Assembly (NCBI GenBank): GCA_965279135.1
Contig: OZ257133.1
Span: 992,001 to 1,056,000 of the forward strand
Reading direction: 5' to 3'
Source: Croceimicrobium sp965279135
Lineage (GTDB): Bacteria; Bacteroidota; Bacteroidia; Flavobacteriales; Schleiferiaceae
DNA length: 64,000 bases
The notes under the pieces are model-generated. The model saw only the letters and a list, made by a program, of their open reading frames with translations. It made no database searches and was not told the DNA's origin. The stretch's first letter is position 1; each line of letters begins with the position of its first letter. Positions 42,664 through 51,589 of the stretch are shown piece by piece. The translations under genes and the position numbers were made by a program.

Positions 42664-43167
42664 ATGTTACTGGAGAATTTAAAACTGAACATCGATGAAA
42701 TTCCTCGGTTGGAGGATCGCGATTTTCAGCTTTTGGAGAAGGATTATCTCTATTACCGGCTTACCGGCAGGATTCTAGTATTACTCATGCTTAGTGGAGT
42801 AGGTGCGATGATCAGCCTTTTTGGAAAGCTCTACTTCGCCTACTGGCTGCTGCCCATCTTAGGACTCTTAATCCTTATCCTTCTTTTCGAAATAGTTGGT
42901 TTTCGATTCAGGGGTTATGCAATACGTACTAAAGATGTTTCATTTCGCAGTGGTTGGTTATTTCGCCGAATGACTACGGTTCCATTAAATCGAGTTCAGC
43001 ACTGTGAGTTTACACAGGGGCCATTGGGTCGATTATTTGACCTAGCCACCGTGAGGGTTTTTACGGCTGGCGGTAATTCCAGCGATTTGGATATAAAGGG
43101 TTTACGCAAAGAGGATGCAATAAAACTGCGGGATCACATTACGCAATTGAGTGCTACCTATGCCTAA
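42664..43167 (+). CDS. PH-domain (bPH2/YdbS-like) membrane protein
   Basis: 167 residues. Two membrane helices (about 40-80) form a hairpin, followed by a bacterial PH domain (FRGYAIRTKDVSFRSGWLFRRMTTVPLNRVQHCEFTQGPLGRLFDLATVRVFTAGG). The pattern R-Q/H-x-x-QGPLxRxFxLxTVxVxTAG is typical of YdbS. The ATG follows the menD TGA directly and the gene overlaps the next by 8 bp. The YdbS/YdbT pair acts in envelope stress in Firmicutes, by literature memory; the role here is unknown. Confidence 0.85.
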   Translation: MLLENLKLNIDEIPRLEDRDFQLLEKDYLYYRLTGRILVLLMLSGVGAMISLFGKLYFAYWLLPILGLLILILLFEIVGFRFRGYAIRTKDVSFRSGWLFRRMTTVPLNRVQHCEFTQGPLGRLFDLATVRVFTAGGNSSDLDIKGLRKEDAIKLRDHITQLSATYA

Positions 43168-44656
43168 TCTTAATCTGCACGAACCTCAAAGACAAGCGCC
43201 CTTAGGGGTTGCGATTATATTCTTTAAGAATATTCGCAGAGCAATAAATTTTGTCCTCTTTGTTTTAGTAGTGAATTTAGGCCGTGATTTCTCGGTATTG
43301 GGAATGGGATTTCTTGGATGGGGAATAATAGTCGGTCTTTTCTTTTTGGTATACAGTATACTGCAGTATCGAAGGTTCTATTTCTATGTAAATGGCGACA
43401 ATTTTGTGATTGAGAAGGGTGTGCTTAGTCAGGAAAAGATAAATGTCCCTTTTGAAAGAATTCAAAGCGTTAATACCAAACAGAATGTAGTTCAAAGGTT
43501 ACTGAATCTGGTAGGATTAAAGGTTGATACAGCTGGCAGTATCAGTCAGGAGATAGATATACCAGCTCTTTCCATTTCTTATGCCAGGGAGTTAAGAAAC
43601 TTCCTAATGGAGAGGCGTTACGAGCTAAAGGAGTCGGAAGAGGAAGTTACTATGGAGGAGGAGCCGGTTAAAATGAGAGAACCCCTTTTAAGGCTTTCTG
43701 TTTCTGATCTTTTTAAAGTCGGTTTTACCCAAAACCACCTGAGATCAGGCCTCATTCTTTTCGCAATCGTAAATGGCTATATCTGGCAGTTTGAAGAGTA
43801 TCTCATAAAGCCCTTTGAACCCTATTTAGAGGAAACAGCTCAGAGTTTAGTGACAAAATGGTTCCTGATGCTTCCTTTTGCATTTTTAGCATTTGCTATA
43901 ATATCCGTGCTTACCAGTTTAATAAGCACCGTTTTAAGGTACTACGATTTCAGCTTTTACTTGACCGATAAGGGTTTAGAGATCGAATCCGGGCTTTTAA
44001 ACAGGCAGAGTTATAATGTCCCATTTGAGAAGATCCAATACTTTAAGTGGGAATCAAATCCACTGAGAAGAATTATTGGATATCGAACCTTAAAGGTTAA
44101 GCAGGCCGGAAATCAGGCGGTGAATGAAAGGAAATTGATTGGCATTCCCGGGTTGAAAGCAAAGGCGCTATTACGGGTGGTTCAATATCAATATCCTGAT
44201 AGAAAGGGAAGTACCTATACTTATTACAATCCTCATAATTTGATGTTCCTTCAAAGAGCAATATGGCTAGGTTTAGTTCCAAGCTTGATTGTAGCCGTCT
44301 TCTTTTATACTCAGGGATTGAGTTACCAGTTCTTTCTCCCTTTACCGTTTTTCTTACTAATGGTAGTTTTTTTAAGCTATAAGTACTGGCAAAGTGTATC
44401 ATTAAGGGTTAATGCCAGATATCTGGAGATTCGAAGGGGATATGTTTTTCCCAAGCGAATTGTCATTCCGAACTATAAATTACAGAATCTGAGTTTAAGC
44501 CGTTCCTTCCTTCAGGGATTTAGAGGTTTGAAAACATTTCATTTTCATACCGCTGCAGGAACGGTTCAAATGGCTCATTTACCGGAAACTCAATGTCATG
44601 AACTCTTCGACTACCTAACCTTTTGTATTGAGTCCTCTGACGAGAAGTGGATGTAA
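43160..44656 (+). CDS. PH-domain (bPH2/YdbT-like) membrane protein
   Basis: 498 residues from the ATG at 43160; a GTG at 43151 gives three more. Three bPH2 domains are separated by membrane segments: IQSVNTKQNVVQRLLNLVGLKVDTAGS (~100-130), FEKIQYFKWESNPLRRIIGYRTLKVKQAGN (~290-320) and KLQNLSLSRSFLQGFRGLKTFHFHTAAG (~440-475). About six membrane helices. Partner of the smaller PH protein, with overlapping genes. Embedded between menD and menA with no known enzymatic role in the pathway. Confidence 0.85.
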   Translation: MPNLNLHEPQRQAPLGVAIIFFKNIRRAINFVLFVLVVNLGRDFSVLGMGFLGWGIIVGLFFLVYSILQYRRFYFYVNGDNFVIEKGVLSQEKINVPFERIQSVNTKQNVVQRLLNLVGLKVDTAGSISQEIDIPALSISYARELRNFLMERRYELKESEEEVTMEEEPVKMREPLLRLSVSDLFKVGFTQNHLRSGLILFAIVNGYIWQFEEYLIKPFEPYLEETAQSLVTKWFLMLPFAFLAFAIISVLTSLISTVLRYYDFSFYLTDKGLEIESGLLNRQSYNVPFEKIQYFKWESNPLRRIIGYRTLKVKQAGNQAVNERKLIGIPGLKAKALLRVVQYQYPDRKGSTYTYYNPHNLMFLQRAIWLGLVPSLIVAVFFYTQGLSYQFFLPLPFFLLMVVFLSYKYWQSVSLRVNARYLEIRRGYVFPKRIVIPNYKLQNLSLSRSFLQGFRGLKTFHFHTAAGTVQMAHLPETQCHELFDYLTFCIESSDEKWM

Positions 44657-44668
44657 AGTTTAGAGGTC

Positions 44669-44676
44669 TATATTTG
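44669..44676 (+). promoter_or_regulatory. -7 promoter box before menA
   Basis: TATATTTG, exact TAnnTTTG, in the 40-bp gap after the PH-domain gene and 20 bases before the menA TTG start. It suggests that menA-menC have an internal promoter. Confidence 0.5.
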
Positions 44677-44696
44677 CGTTTCTTATTTAGAGGATA

Positions 44697-45593
44697 TTGG
44701 GTATAAAAGTATGGATAGCGGCTGCAAGGCTGCGCACGTTGCCATTGGCCTTTGCCAGCATTATTCTGGGAACCTTCCTCGCATATAGTCGAGGCGCTTT
44801 CGACGTTTGGATTTTCTTTCTTTCCTTATTAACTACCCTTTGTTATCAGGTGCTTTCCAATTACGCTAATGATTATGGTGATGGAGTAAAAGGTACGGAT
44901 GCTAATAGAGTGGGTGAAGCTAGAGCAACTGCTTCTGGACTAATTTCAGTGAGTTCAATGCGTAAAGCAATGTGGCTCTTTGCTTTATTGTCCATTTTTT
45001 TTGGAACACTACTAAGTTTTTATGCTTGTCATGAGCTTGGCTTATACTATCAATTAGGCTTCAGTTTTCTTGGTTTATTCGCAACTTGGGCGGCAATAAA
45101 ATATACTGTAGGAGACCATGCTTATGGTTATGCCGGTTTAGGTGATTTATTTGTTTTAATATTTTTCGGATTTGTTGGAGTTGGCGGCTCTTTTTTCCTC
45201 CAAACTGCCCTATGGGACTACAGTATTTTACTACCGGCATCAAGTTTGGGTTTCTTAGCCATTGCGGTCTTAAACCTAAACAACATGCGGGATAGAGAGG
45301 GAGACGCTAAAAGTGGTAAACATACCATGGCCTTGCGTCTGGGAGAGAAAGGAGCCAAGGCTTATCACGCTATTCTTTTACTCTTCGCTTTTGACGCTGC
45401 CTTCCTTTACAATAGAATAAATCCAGGAAGTTTTTGGCAAAATCTTTACTTTTTATCTTTACCCTTATTAGTTTTAAACTTGATAAGAGTACTAGGTGCT
45501 AAATCCCCAAAAGACTACGAACCTTTGCTAAAACAGATGGCATTAACAACTTTGTTTTTCGCAATTTTATTTGGCTTAGGTAAGGTGTTATGA
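44697..45593 (+). CDS. menA: 1,4-dihydroxy-2-naphthoate polyprenyltransferase
   Basis: 298 residues, eight to nine membrane helices, UbiA superfamily. First Asp-rich motif NYANDYGDGVKGTD and second NNMRDREGDAKSGKHT bind the Mg-prenyl diphosphate. The only start consistent with the N-terminus (IKVWIAAARLRTLPLAFAS) is a TTG at 44697, preceded by AGAGGA. It attaches the prenyl tail to DHNA in the membrane. The stop overlaps the menC ATG. Confidence 0.96.
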   Translation: MGIKVWIAAARLRTLPLAFASIILGTFLAYSRGAFDVWIFFLSLLTTLCYQVLSNYANDYGDGVKGTDANRVGEARATASGLISVSSMRKAMWLFALLSIFFGTLLSFYACHELGLYYQLGFSFLGLFATWAAIKYTVGDHAYGYAGLGDLFVLIFFGFVGVGGSFFLQTALWDYSILLPASSLGFLAIAVLNLNNMRDREGDAKSGKHTMALRLGEKGAKAYHAILLLFAFDAAFLYNRINPGSFWQNLYFLSLPLLVLNLIRVLGAKSPKDYEPLLKQMALTTLFFAILFGLGKVL

Positions 45594-46636
45594 AATCTCG
45601 CTGGACCAAATATATCCTAAGCTTTAAGCAACCTGCTGGCACTTCAAGAGGTGTTCTTCATAGCAAGGACTCCTATTTCCTGGAGTTGGAGCTTGATGGC
45701 AGAGTTGGTCTGGGTGAATGTGGACTTCTAAAGGGGCTCAGTTTCGACGATAGACCGGAATATGAAGAGCGATTAACAGATTTATGTAATCAGATCGGAA
45801 GTTTAGAAGAAGCTTATGCCCTGATACCTACACTAGATGAATGGCCAAGTATTCAGGCTGGTCTGGAAATGGCTCTTCTCGATCTTAATAGTGACGATCA
45901 TATTCTCTTTCCAAGCGACTTCACAGATGGATTAGAACGACAGCCCATTAATGGCCTGATCTGGATGGGTTCCCAGGACTTTATGCTCAAGCAACTTGAA
46001 GAGCGGATTGAACAGGGTTTTCTAGTAATTAAAATGAAGATAGGTGCAATTGGAATTGAAGAAGAGATTGCATTGCTTGAGCAGATTAGGGCCCGATTTG
46101 GCCCCAATGAAATTCAGTTAAGAGTTGATGCTAATGGAGCATTTAGTTTCGAGGAAGCCAAGCGTATAATCGATCGTCTGGATAAGTTGAGGATTCATTC
46201 CATAGAACAACCTATAAGGCCTGGTCAATGGAAGGAGATGGCAGAGTTGTGTAAGAATTCGCCGGTACCAATTGCCTTAGACGAAGAATTGATAGGTATC
46301 CTTGAAAATGATCGGAAATCGGCTTTGCTGGACGAGATCAATCCCCGCTTTATAATTCTAAAGCCGTCTTTTCTTGGCGGTTTTAAGAAATCTGAGTTTT
46401 GGATAGAACAGGCTGAACAGCGCCGTATGGGCTGGTGGGTAACCTCTGCTTTAGAGTCCAACTATGGACTCAGTGCCATCGCACAATGGAACTATAACCT
46501 CTATGGACATCTTGCCTCGGGATTAGGCACGGGTTCACTCTATACCAATAACTTCAGTTGTCCTATGCGCATGGTAAGGGGCACTGTAGCCTATGATCCA
46601 AAGGCGGTCTGGAATCTGGATGGTTTATCCTTCTAA
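45590..46636 (+). CDS. menC: o-succinylbenzoate synthase
   Basis: 348 residues of the enolase superfamily. Catalytic Lys in VIKMKIG (K-x-K), metal ligands Asp in RVDANGAF, Glu in SIEQPI and Asp in ALDEEL, and the base Lys in ILKPSFLGG. It dehydrates the MenH/MenD product to o-succinylbenzoate. Its ATG overlaps the menA stop (ATGA). A terminator follows, separating it from menE. Confidence 0.96.
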   Translation: MKSRWTKYILSFKQPAGTSRGVLHSKDSYFLELELDGRVGLGECGLLKGLSFDDRPEYEERLTDLCNQIGSLEEAYALIPTLDEWPSIQAGLEMALLDLNSDDHILFPSDFTDGLERQPINGLIWMGSQDFMLKQLEERIEQGFLVIKMKIGAIGIEEEIALLEQIRARFGPNEIQLRVDANGAFSFEEAKRIIDRLDKLRIHSIEQPIRPGQWKEMAELCKNSPVPIALDEELIGILENDRKSALLDEINPRFIILKPSFLGGFKKSEFWIEQAEQRRMGWWVTSALESNYGLSAIAQWNYNLYGHLASGLGTGSLYTNNFSCPMRMVRGTVAYDPKAVWNLDGLSF

Positions 46637-46651
46637 ATTTGTAGAAAAGGA

Positions 46652-46677
46652 AAAGCGCCGCAGGGAAACGGCGCTTT
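46652..46677 (+). terminator. terminator between menC and menE
   Basis: AAAGCGCCG (46652-46660) and CGGCGCTTT (46669-46677) form a 9-bp perfect stem with an 8-nt loop, 15 bases after the menC stop. The T-tail is short, so some read-through to menE is possible. Confidence 0.75.
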
Positions 46678-46799
46678 CTAACTAAACAGGGTACTAATGG
46701 TTGTTAAACCAATCTATAAGGAACTGTATAATGGAAACGGTAGCCTTCAGGTTGCGGTTGGGTAGTAGACCAAAAAAAGATCATTAAAAATTTAAGTGA

Positions 46800-47804
46800 T
46801 TGAAAATCAAATCAAAAAAATTCGCCTCAGATTCCTATCTATCCCAACTTAATGACCTGTGGAATTGGTATCAGTCAGATCGAAGCGAATTAGAGGTTTA
46901 TAGCTCTGGGACAACCGGAGCACCACGATCAATAGTATTGGATAGGGAGGCGATTATGGCTTCAGCTCAAATGAGTGTCAACTTTTTTGGTCTAAATGCC
47001 AGTAGCATAATTGGATTGAGTTTGCCACTGGATAAGATTGGCGGTATAATGCTGGCCTTCCGTGCTTTTTTGGTTAATGCAACGATCCTTCCAATAAGCC
47101 CTCAACTAAAACCCCTGGAGTCAATTACAGATGAGAGCTTGGATTTCATTTCCATGGTACCCAATCAGCTTATGGCAAGTAAAAATGATTGGTACAAAGC
47201 CAGGCAAATCCTTATCGGAGGAGGTCCCTTAAGTACGGAACTGGAGAGCATGATAAATGATTCTGCAGAGGGTACTGTATTCTGGCATAGCTATGCCAGC
47301 ACCGAAACTTTGTCGCACGTCGCGATAAGATCATTGGGACCTGGAAAAACCAACCAGTATAAAGCCCTTGAGGGCGTAAGATTCACGCGGAGCAAGGATT
47401 CCTGTCTGGTAATCTCTGCCCCAAGCCTAAACCTAAAAAACCTAGAAACTAAGGACATTGTGGACTTAATAGATGATCAATCCTTCATCTGGCGTGGTAG
47501 AAAGGATAATGTTGTACTCAGTGGTGGATTGAAACTATATCCGGAGGAAATCGAGAGAGAGCTATCATTACCATTTCCTTTCTTTCTTGCCTCACGGGCA
47601 GATGCAGACCTAGGTCAAAAACTTGTTTTAGTAATAAGAGAAAGGGATTATGATCAATCTCTAATTCAGTCTCTTAAAAATCAACTTAGCGGACCTAAAA
47701 AGCCAAAGTCCATTTTGCTTACTAAAGAATTCAAATGGACCGAAACGAATAAGATTCGTAGAGAGGAGAGTTTAAAAAACGTGATTAGAGAAATTAAGCT
47801 CTAA
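46800..47804 (+). CDS. menE: o-succinylbenzoate-CoA ligase (short form)
   Basis: 334 residues, an AMP-forming acyl-CoA ligase of the compact Bacteroidota type (E. coli MenE is ~450). The P-loop is SSGTTGAPRSIVL, then GGPLSTELES, YASTE and the hinge WRGRKDNVVLSGGLKLYPEEIE. The start is TTG at 46800. The catalytic Lys in the last domain is probably in ETNKIRRE. It activates o-succinylbenzoate. It overlaps the convergent transporter gene by 11 bp. Confidence 0.9.
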   Translation: MKIKSKKFASDSYLSQLNDLWNWYQSDRSELEVYSSGTTGAPRSIVLDREAIMASAQMSVNFFGLNASSIIGLSLPLDKIGGIMLAFRAFLVNATILPISPQLKPLESITDESLDFISMVPNQLMASKNDWYKARQILIGGGPLSTELESMINDSAEGTVFWHSYASTETLSHVAIRSLGPGKTNQYKALEGVRFTRSKDSCLVISAPSLNLKNLETKDIVDLIDDQSFIWRGRKDNVVLSGGLKLYPEEIERELSLPFPFFLASRADADLGQKLVLVIRERDYDQSLIQSLKNQLSGPKKPKSILLTKEFKWTETNKIRREESLKNVIREIKL

Positions 47805-48711
47805 GCTCGAGTTCTCTTGGTGCCTTTCGAGACCAGAATAAGGCTAAGCCCAATCCGGTTATGATGTGCCAAATGCCCCACCAGGCTGCCACTAGCGCCA
47901 TTCCTCCTAAACCATCAAAAAAGGCGAAAATCAATACCAGACCCAAGCCGGAATTTTGAATGCCGGTTTCTATGGCCAGAGTTCGTCGATCCTTTGGAGC
48001 GAGCTTTCCAATGCTTGCTAAACTATAGCCTGTGAGTAATGCAAGAAGATTGTGTAAGAATACCAGACCAATTACAAGATGGATATAATTCACAAAAAGA
48101 TCCAGATTATTTGAAAAGGCGATTACCACAAAAGCAATGAAAATGAGAATTGAACCGATTCTAAAAAAGGGAGCCATTCTTTCAGATAGTTTGGGCAGTC
48201 TGTGTTGAACCATAATTCCAGCAAGCAAGGGCAGCAGAATAATGAGCAATACCGTTTTGCTTACTTCAATGAAATCCAGTTGTATGCTAGTGAGAATAGT
48301 AGCAGTGGGTTCATAAAGTGATCCGTAGAGCTTGAAGTTTAAAGGAGTCATGAGCAGGCTTAAGAAAGTAGCAAGTGAGGTTAAGCCCACAGAGAGAGCA
48401 GCATTGGCTTTAGCAAGATGACTCATGAAGTTTGAGATATTCCCGCCAGGACATGCGGCAACCAAGATCATCCCTAAAGCAATGCTTGGATGCGGTTTGA
48501 GTATTAGAATAAGAATGAAAGTGAGAAGAGGTAGTACAATAAACTGGGATATCAATCCCAATATCGCTGCTCTTGGATTGGAAAGGATGATTTTAAAATC
48601 ACTCGTTTTAATTTCCAAAGCAATACCGAACATGATAACTGCCAGGCAAATATTAAGGATGAAAAGGGAGTCACTGTTGAAGTTCAGCCTAATGGCATCA
48701 ATGTTCTGCAT
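47794..48711 (-). CDS. bile acid:sodium symporter (BASS) family transporter
   Basis: 305 residues, nine to ten membrane helices. IMFGIALEIKTSDFK and ACPGGNISNFMSHLAKANAALSVGLTSLATFLSLLMTPL match the sodium-binding crossover region of the BASS family; IETGIQNSGLGLVLIF is the second. These proteins import organic anions with sodium (bile acids, pantoate, pyruvate-like). The substrate is unknown. Convergent and overlapping with menE by 11 bp. Confidence 0.9.
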   Translation of the reverse strand: MQNIDAIRLNFNSDSLFILNICLAVIMFGIALEIKTSDFKIILSNPRAAILGLISQFIVLPLLTFILILILKPHPSIALGMILVAACPGGNISNFMSHLAKANAALSVGLTSLATFLSLLMTPLNFKLYGSLYEPTATILTSIQLDFIEVSKTVLLIILLPLLAGIMVQHRLPKLSERMAPFFRIGSILIFIAFVVIAFSNNLDLFVNYIHLVIGLVFLHNLLALLTGYSLASIGKLAPKDRRTLAIETGIQNSGLGLVLIFAFFDGLGGMALVAAWWGIWHIITGLGLALFWSRKAPRELELRA

Positions 48712-48763
48712 GTTTGGGGTCTATGAAATCCCAAATTAACCTTTGTTTGGGGATTGGGCAATT

Positions 48764-49255
48764 CTAAGCTTTGGCAAGCTCCCTGCTCATCTCAAAAACT
48801 GCCGGGCAGAAAGAAGCATTTTTCTCTGTGAGATCCAAGATCTGATGCATGCGATTTCGATTGGTATGAGGATAATCGCGGCAAGCTTTAGGTCTTGCTT
48901 CGTAAACGCGACAATAGTTGTCCTCACCAAGAAAGGGGCAGGGTAGACTTTTCATCACCCAGTCTCCATCTTCATCTACTCTAACATATTGATCCATGAA
49001 ATCACCCACTTTCATGCGAAGATTCCGAGCTAATCGATCTATGTCGCTCTGGATTAGTCTAGGGCCTGCTGTTTTACAGCAATTTGCGCAACTTAGGCAA
49101 TCAACTCTAGCAAACACCTTTTCATGAGCATTGGCAAATTGATGGTCAAGTAGCTTTGATTTACGGCCTTTTAGCTCTTTGAATATCTTTTTAGTGAGCT
49201 TGCGTTCCTCCTTTGCCTTGGCTTTGAATGCCTCAATATCAATCCTATTTTCCAC
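48764..49255 (-). CDS. YkgJ-family cysteine cluster protein
   Basis: 163 residues with a GTG start overlapping the glycosyltransferase stop by 11 bp. The family's cysteines are visible: CLSCANCC near residue 55-62, then PCPFLGEDNYCRVYEARPKACRDYP. Together these make a zinc- or iron-cluster site of the YkgJ type. The biochemical role is unknown; the gene is last in the exopolysaccharide-type operon but may simply be co-transcribed. Confidence 0.85.
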   Translation of the reverse strand: MENRIDIEAFKAKAKEERKLTKKIFKELKGRKSKLLDHQFANAHEKVFARVDCLSCANCCKTAGPRLIQSDIDRLARNLRMKVGDFMDQYVRVDEDGDWVMKSLPCPFLGEDNYCRVYEARPKACRDYPHTNRNRMHQILDLTEKNASFCPAVFEMSRELAKA

Positions 49256-50663
49256 GACCTTGTAATACGATTATTACGGTGTAGATCAGAATTTTGATAT
49301 CATTAAGAAGGGACATATTTTCAATGTAGATCACATCAAACTTAAGGCGCTCCACCATTTCCTTTACATTGGAAGCATATCCAAACTTCACCATTCCCCA
49401 GGAAGTGATGCCTGGTCTCACTTTTTGAAGATATCGGTAATGCGGAGCATGTTCAGAGATCAACTCCATATAATAACGTCTTTCAGGTCTTGGACCAACG
49501 ATCGACATATCACCAACCAATACATTATAGAATTGAGGAAGCTCATCAAGTCGGTATTTACGCATAATGCGACCCCAAGGCGTAATACGATCATCCTGTT
49601 CGCTGCTTAGTTGTGGACCATCTTTTTCCGCATCCACTACCATCGAACGAAACTTATACATGAAAAACTCTCTACCGTGAATACCCACCCTTTTCTGCTT
49701 GAAGAAAACCGGGCCGGGATCACTGATTTTCGTGATAAGTATAACTGCGAGGAAAAGGGGAGAGAGTAAAAGTAAAACTAGCAGCGATGAAATCACATCA
49801 AAGGAGCGTTTCAGAACCATTTGCCAGGCAGGCATCAATTGATGATTGATCTCTACGAGGGGAATGGATCGCATGGATTCCATTCTAACTTTACCACTAA
49901 TGATATCGTAAGTATCCGGAATCATTTTGATCTTAACCTGAGAAGCTTCTAAGAGATTCACTACTTCTTCAAGCTTGTGATGCTCTGTAGATTCAATGGC
50001 GATAATCACCTCCTCAACATTGTACTTCTGAATTATATCAGGTAATTGTTTGTGATTACCTAAATGCTCAAGATTCTTTTCTAGTAGGAAACGGATGTTA
50101 TTGTCAACACTTACAAATCCTACAAAACGGTGACCTGTCTTACGATTGTTGCGACTTTCAAGGTTGGCATAGAGTTCGGCTGCCTTTTCATTACTACCGA
50201 TCATTAGAGTGTTGAAAGCAATCTTACCGCTTTTAGTACGATAAGCCGTTCGAGTGCTTAATAGAGTTCGGAAAAGAGCGGTAAAAAAGAAATGACTACT
50301 AAAGTAGACCAGGAAGCCGCGATAGTAATCCGTATAACTGGATACAGGATCATCCAGGATTAATGTAAAAAAGATAAAGATACTGCCCAGTAAGCTGCTG
50401 TTGAAAGAATAGAATAGGTCCTTAAGCCGAGAGCGTCGATATATATCTCTATAAAAATCCGTGATGTTGTAAACGGTAAGCCAGAAGATTGGTATTACCA
50501 CTAAACCAATGTAATAGCTCTGAGAGAACTCTAAATTGGTGAGTCCAAACTTTTCTGCTTCTACAACGAGCTTTCGGAAAACAAATAAGCAAGTGTAAGC
50601 CAGGATAGCAGCGATGCCATCCCATACCTGATACTTGATTTTTTGTAAACCAGCTTTTTTCAC
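49245..50663 (-). CDS. exopolysaccharide polyprenyl glycosylphosphotransferase (WcaJ-like)
   Basis: 472 residues. Four N-terminal membrane helices, a soluble Rossmann-like part (LMIGSNEKAAELYANLESRN...VEEVIIAIES), a fifth hydrophobic segment (VISSLLVLLLLSPLFLAVI), then the bacterial sugar-transferase domain: DPGPVFFKQKRVGIHGREFFMYKFRSM, DELPQFYNVLVGDMSIVGPRPE and PGITSW. It transfers a sugar-1-phosphate to undecaprenyl phosphate to start polysaccharide repeat units. GTG start overlapping the upstream lipoprotein stop. No other glycosyltransferase is in the window. Confidence 0.92.
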   Translation of the reverse strand: MKKAGLQKIKYQVWDGIAAILAYTCLFVFRKLVVEAEKFGLTNLEFSQSYYIGLVVIPIFWLTVYNITDFYRDIYRRSRLKDLFYSFNSSLLGSIFIFFTLILDDPVSSYTDYYRGFLVYFSSHFFFTALFRTLLSTRTAYRTKSGKIAFNTLMIGSNEKAAELYANLESRNNRKTGHRFVGFVSVDNNIRFLLEKNLEHLGNHKQLPDIIQKYNVEEVIIAIESTEHHKLEEVVNLLEASQVKIKMIPDTYDIISGKVRMESMRSIPLVEINHQLMPAWQMVLKRSFDVISSLLVLLLLSPLFLAVILITKISDPGPVFFKQKRVGIHGREFFMYKFRSMVVDAEKDGPQLSSEQDDRITPWGRIMRKYRLDELPQFYNVLVGDMSIVGPRPERRYYMELISEHAPHYRYLQKVRPGITSWGMVKFGYASNVKEMVERLKFDVIYIENMSLLNDIKILIYTVIIVLQGRGK

Positions 50664-51580
50664 TCTTGGAATACCAGTTTAATGTTATCGATGTAGATTC
50701 TGGCCTGATTGACATTATCCGGTTTCTCAGCTCGAATTAGGATTTGGTATCCAGAGGCACCTTGAAAGGCCTGAAACTCGGTAATGAGATTGACATAAAT
50801 TTTATTCCAATCTTCTTGGGGTAATACCACCGCTGTAACATCTCCTTGGTCTCCAGTCGGTAAATTGCCGATCAATCCAAAGCCCACCCGAGCATTGGTG
50901 CGATAGCTTACTTCCAAATAGACATTCTGAGTTCCAATGGGGATATCATAGCTAACCACGGATTTTAGATCAACACGAGGATTCAAATCATCCAGGATGA
51001 TAAGTCCCGATTGGCTATTGGGTTCAGGTTGATTACTGCCATAAGGAGTGAAAGAGAATATGCTATCGGCATCATCAATCTTAAGGAAGTTGGTGTCGCT
51101 AAAAGCGGTACGTTGGAAGTTTAAGCCGGGATCATCAAAATCTTCAACCACATTAACTTCAAAGAAATTGCGGTACCGCACCACCAAATCATCCTGGGGA
51201 ATTACAAGTGTATCCGGTGCAGATCCTGATGATTGATAGTCAATAGTGTATAAAATCGGAGTATATGAAGTATTTATAGCGCGGAAGGAGCTAATTCCGT
51301 TGTTATTGAACCCTGCCTCCATTCTAAAATCGTTTTCACCTTCACGCAGAATCACCGGAATAATCGCCGGTAACTCAAAAGCACCTACAGATTGCCCATT
51401 GATATTAATCCAAATGGTGGTGATTTTACTGTGGGCGGTTCCTTCCTCGGCATAGTCAGTTTGAAGATGTATAGCATCGATCTTCAAATAGGTTGGTTTT
51501 GCAGCTTCTCCCGTGCTACAGGAAACCATGCTATAGAAAAGGGACCCAAAGAGTATGGTCCGGAGTAATAGTCTTGTCAT
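50660..51580 (-). CDS. hypothetical lipoprotein with two beta-sandwich domains
   Basis: 306 residues. Lipobox near Cys21 (LFYSMVSC). N-terminal half (ITTIWININGQSVGAFELPAIIPVILREGEND) is an Ig-like beta-sandwich; the C-terminal half (GSNQPEPNSQSGLIILDDLNPRV...VYLEVSYRTNARVGFGL...RIYIDNIKLVFQ) looks like a carbohydrate-binding-type jelly roll. No family name recognised. It sits between the Gfo/Idh oxidoreductase (9 bp) and the glycosylphosphotransferase (4-bp overlap), so it is likely tied to surface polysaccharide. Confidence 0.7.
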   Translation of the reverse strand: MTRLLLRTILFGSLFYSMVSCSTGEAAKPTYLKIDAIHLQTDYAEEGTAHSKITTIWININGQSVGAFELPAIIPVILREGENDFRMEAGFNNNGISSFRAINTSYTPILYTIDYQSSGSAPDTLVIPQDDLVVRYRNFFEVNVVEDFDDPGLNFQRTAFSDTNFLKIDDADSIFSFTPYGSNQPEPNSQSGLIILDDLNPRVDLKSVVSYDIPIGTQNVYLEVSYRTNARVGFGLIGNLPTGDQGDVTAVVLPQEDWNKIYVNLITEFQAFQGASGYQILIRAEKPDNVNQARIYIDNIKLVFQE

Positions 51581-51589
51581 CTCTTGCTT

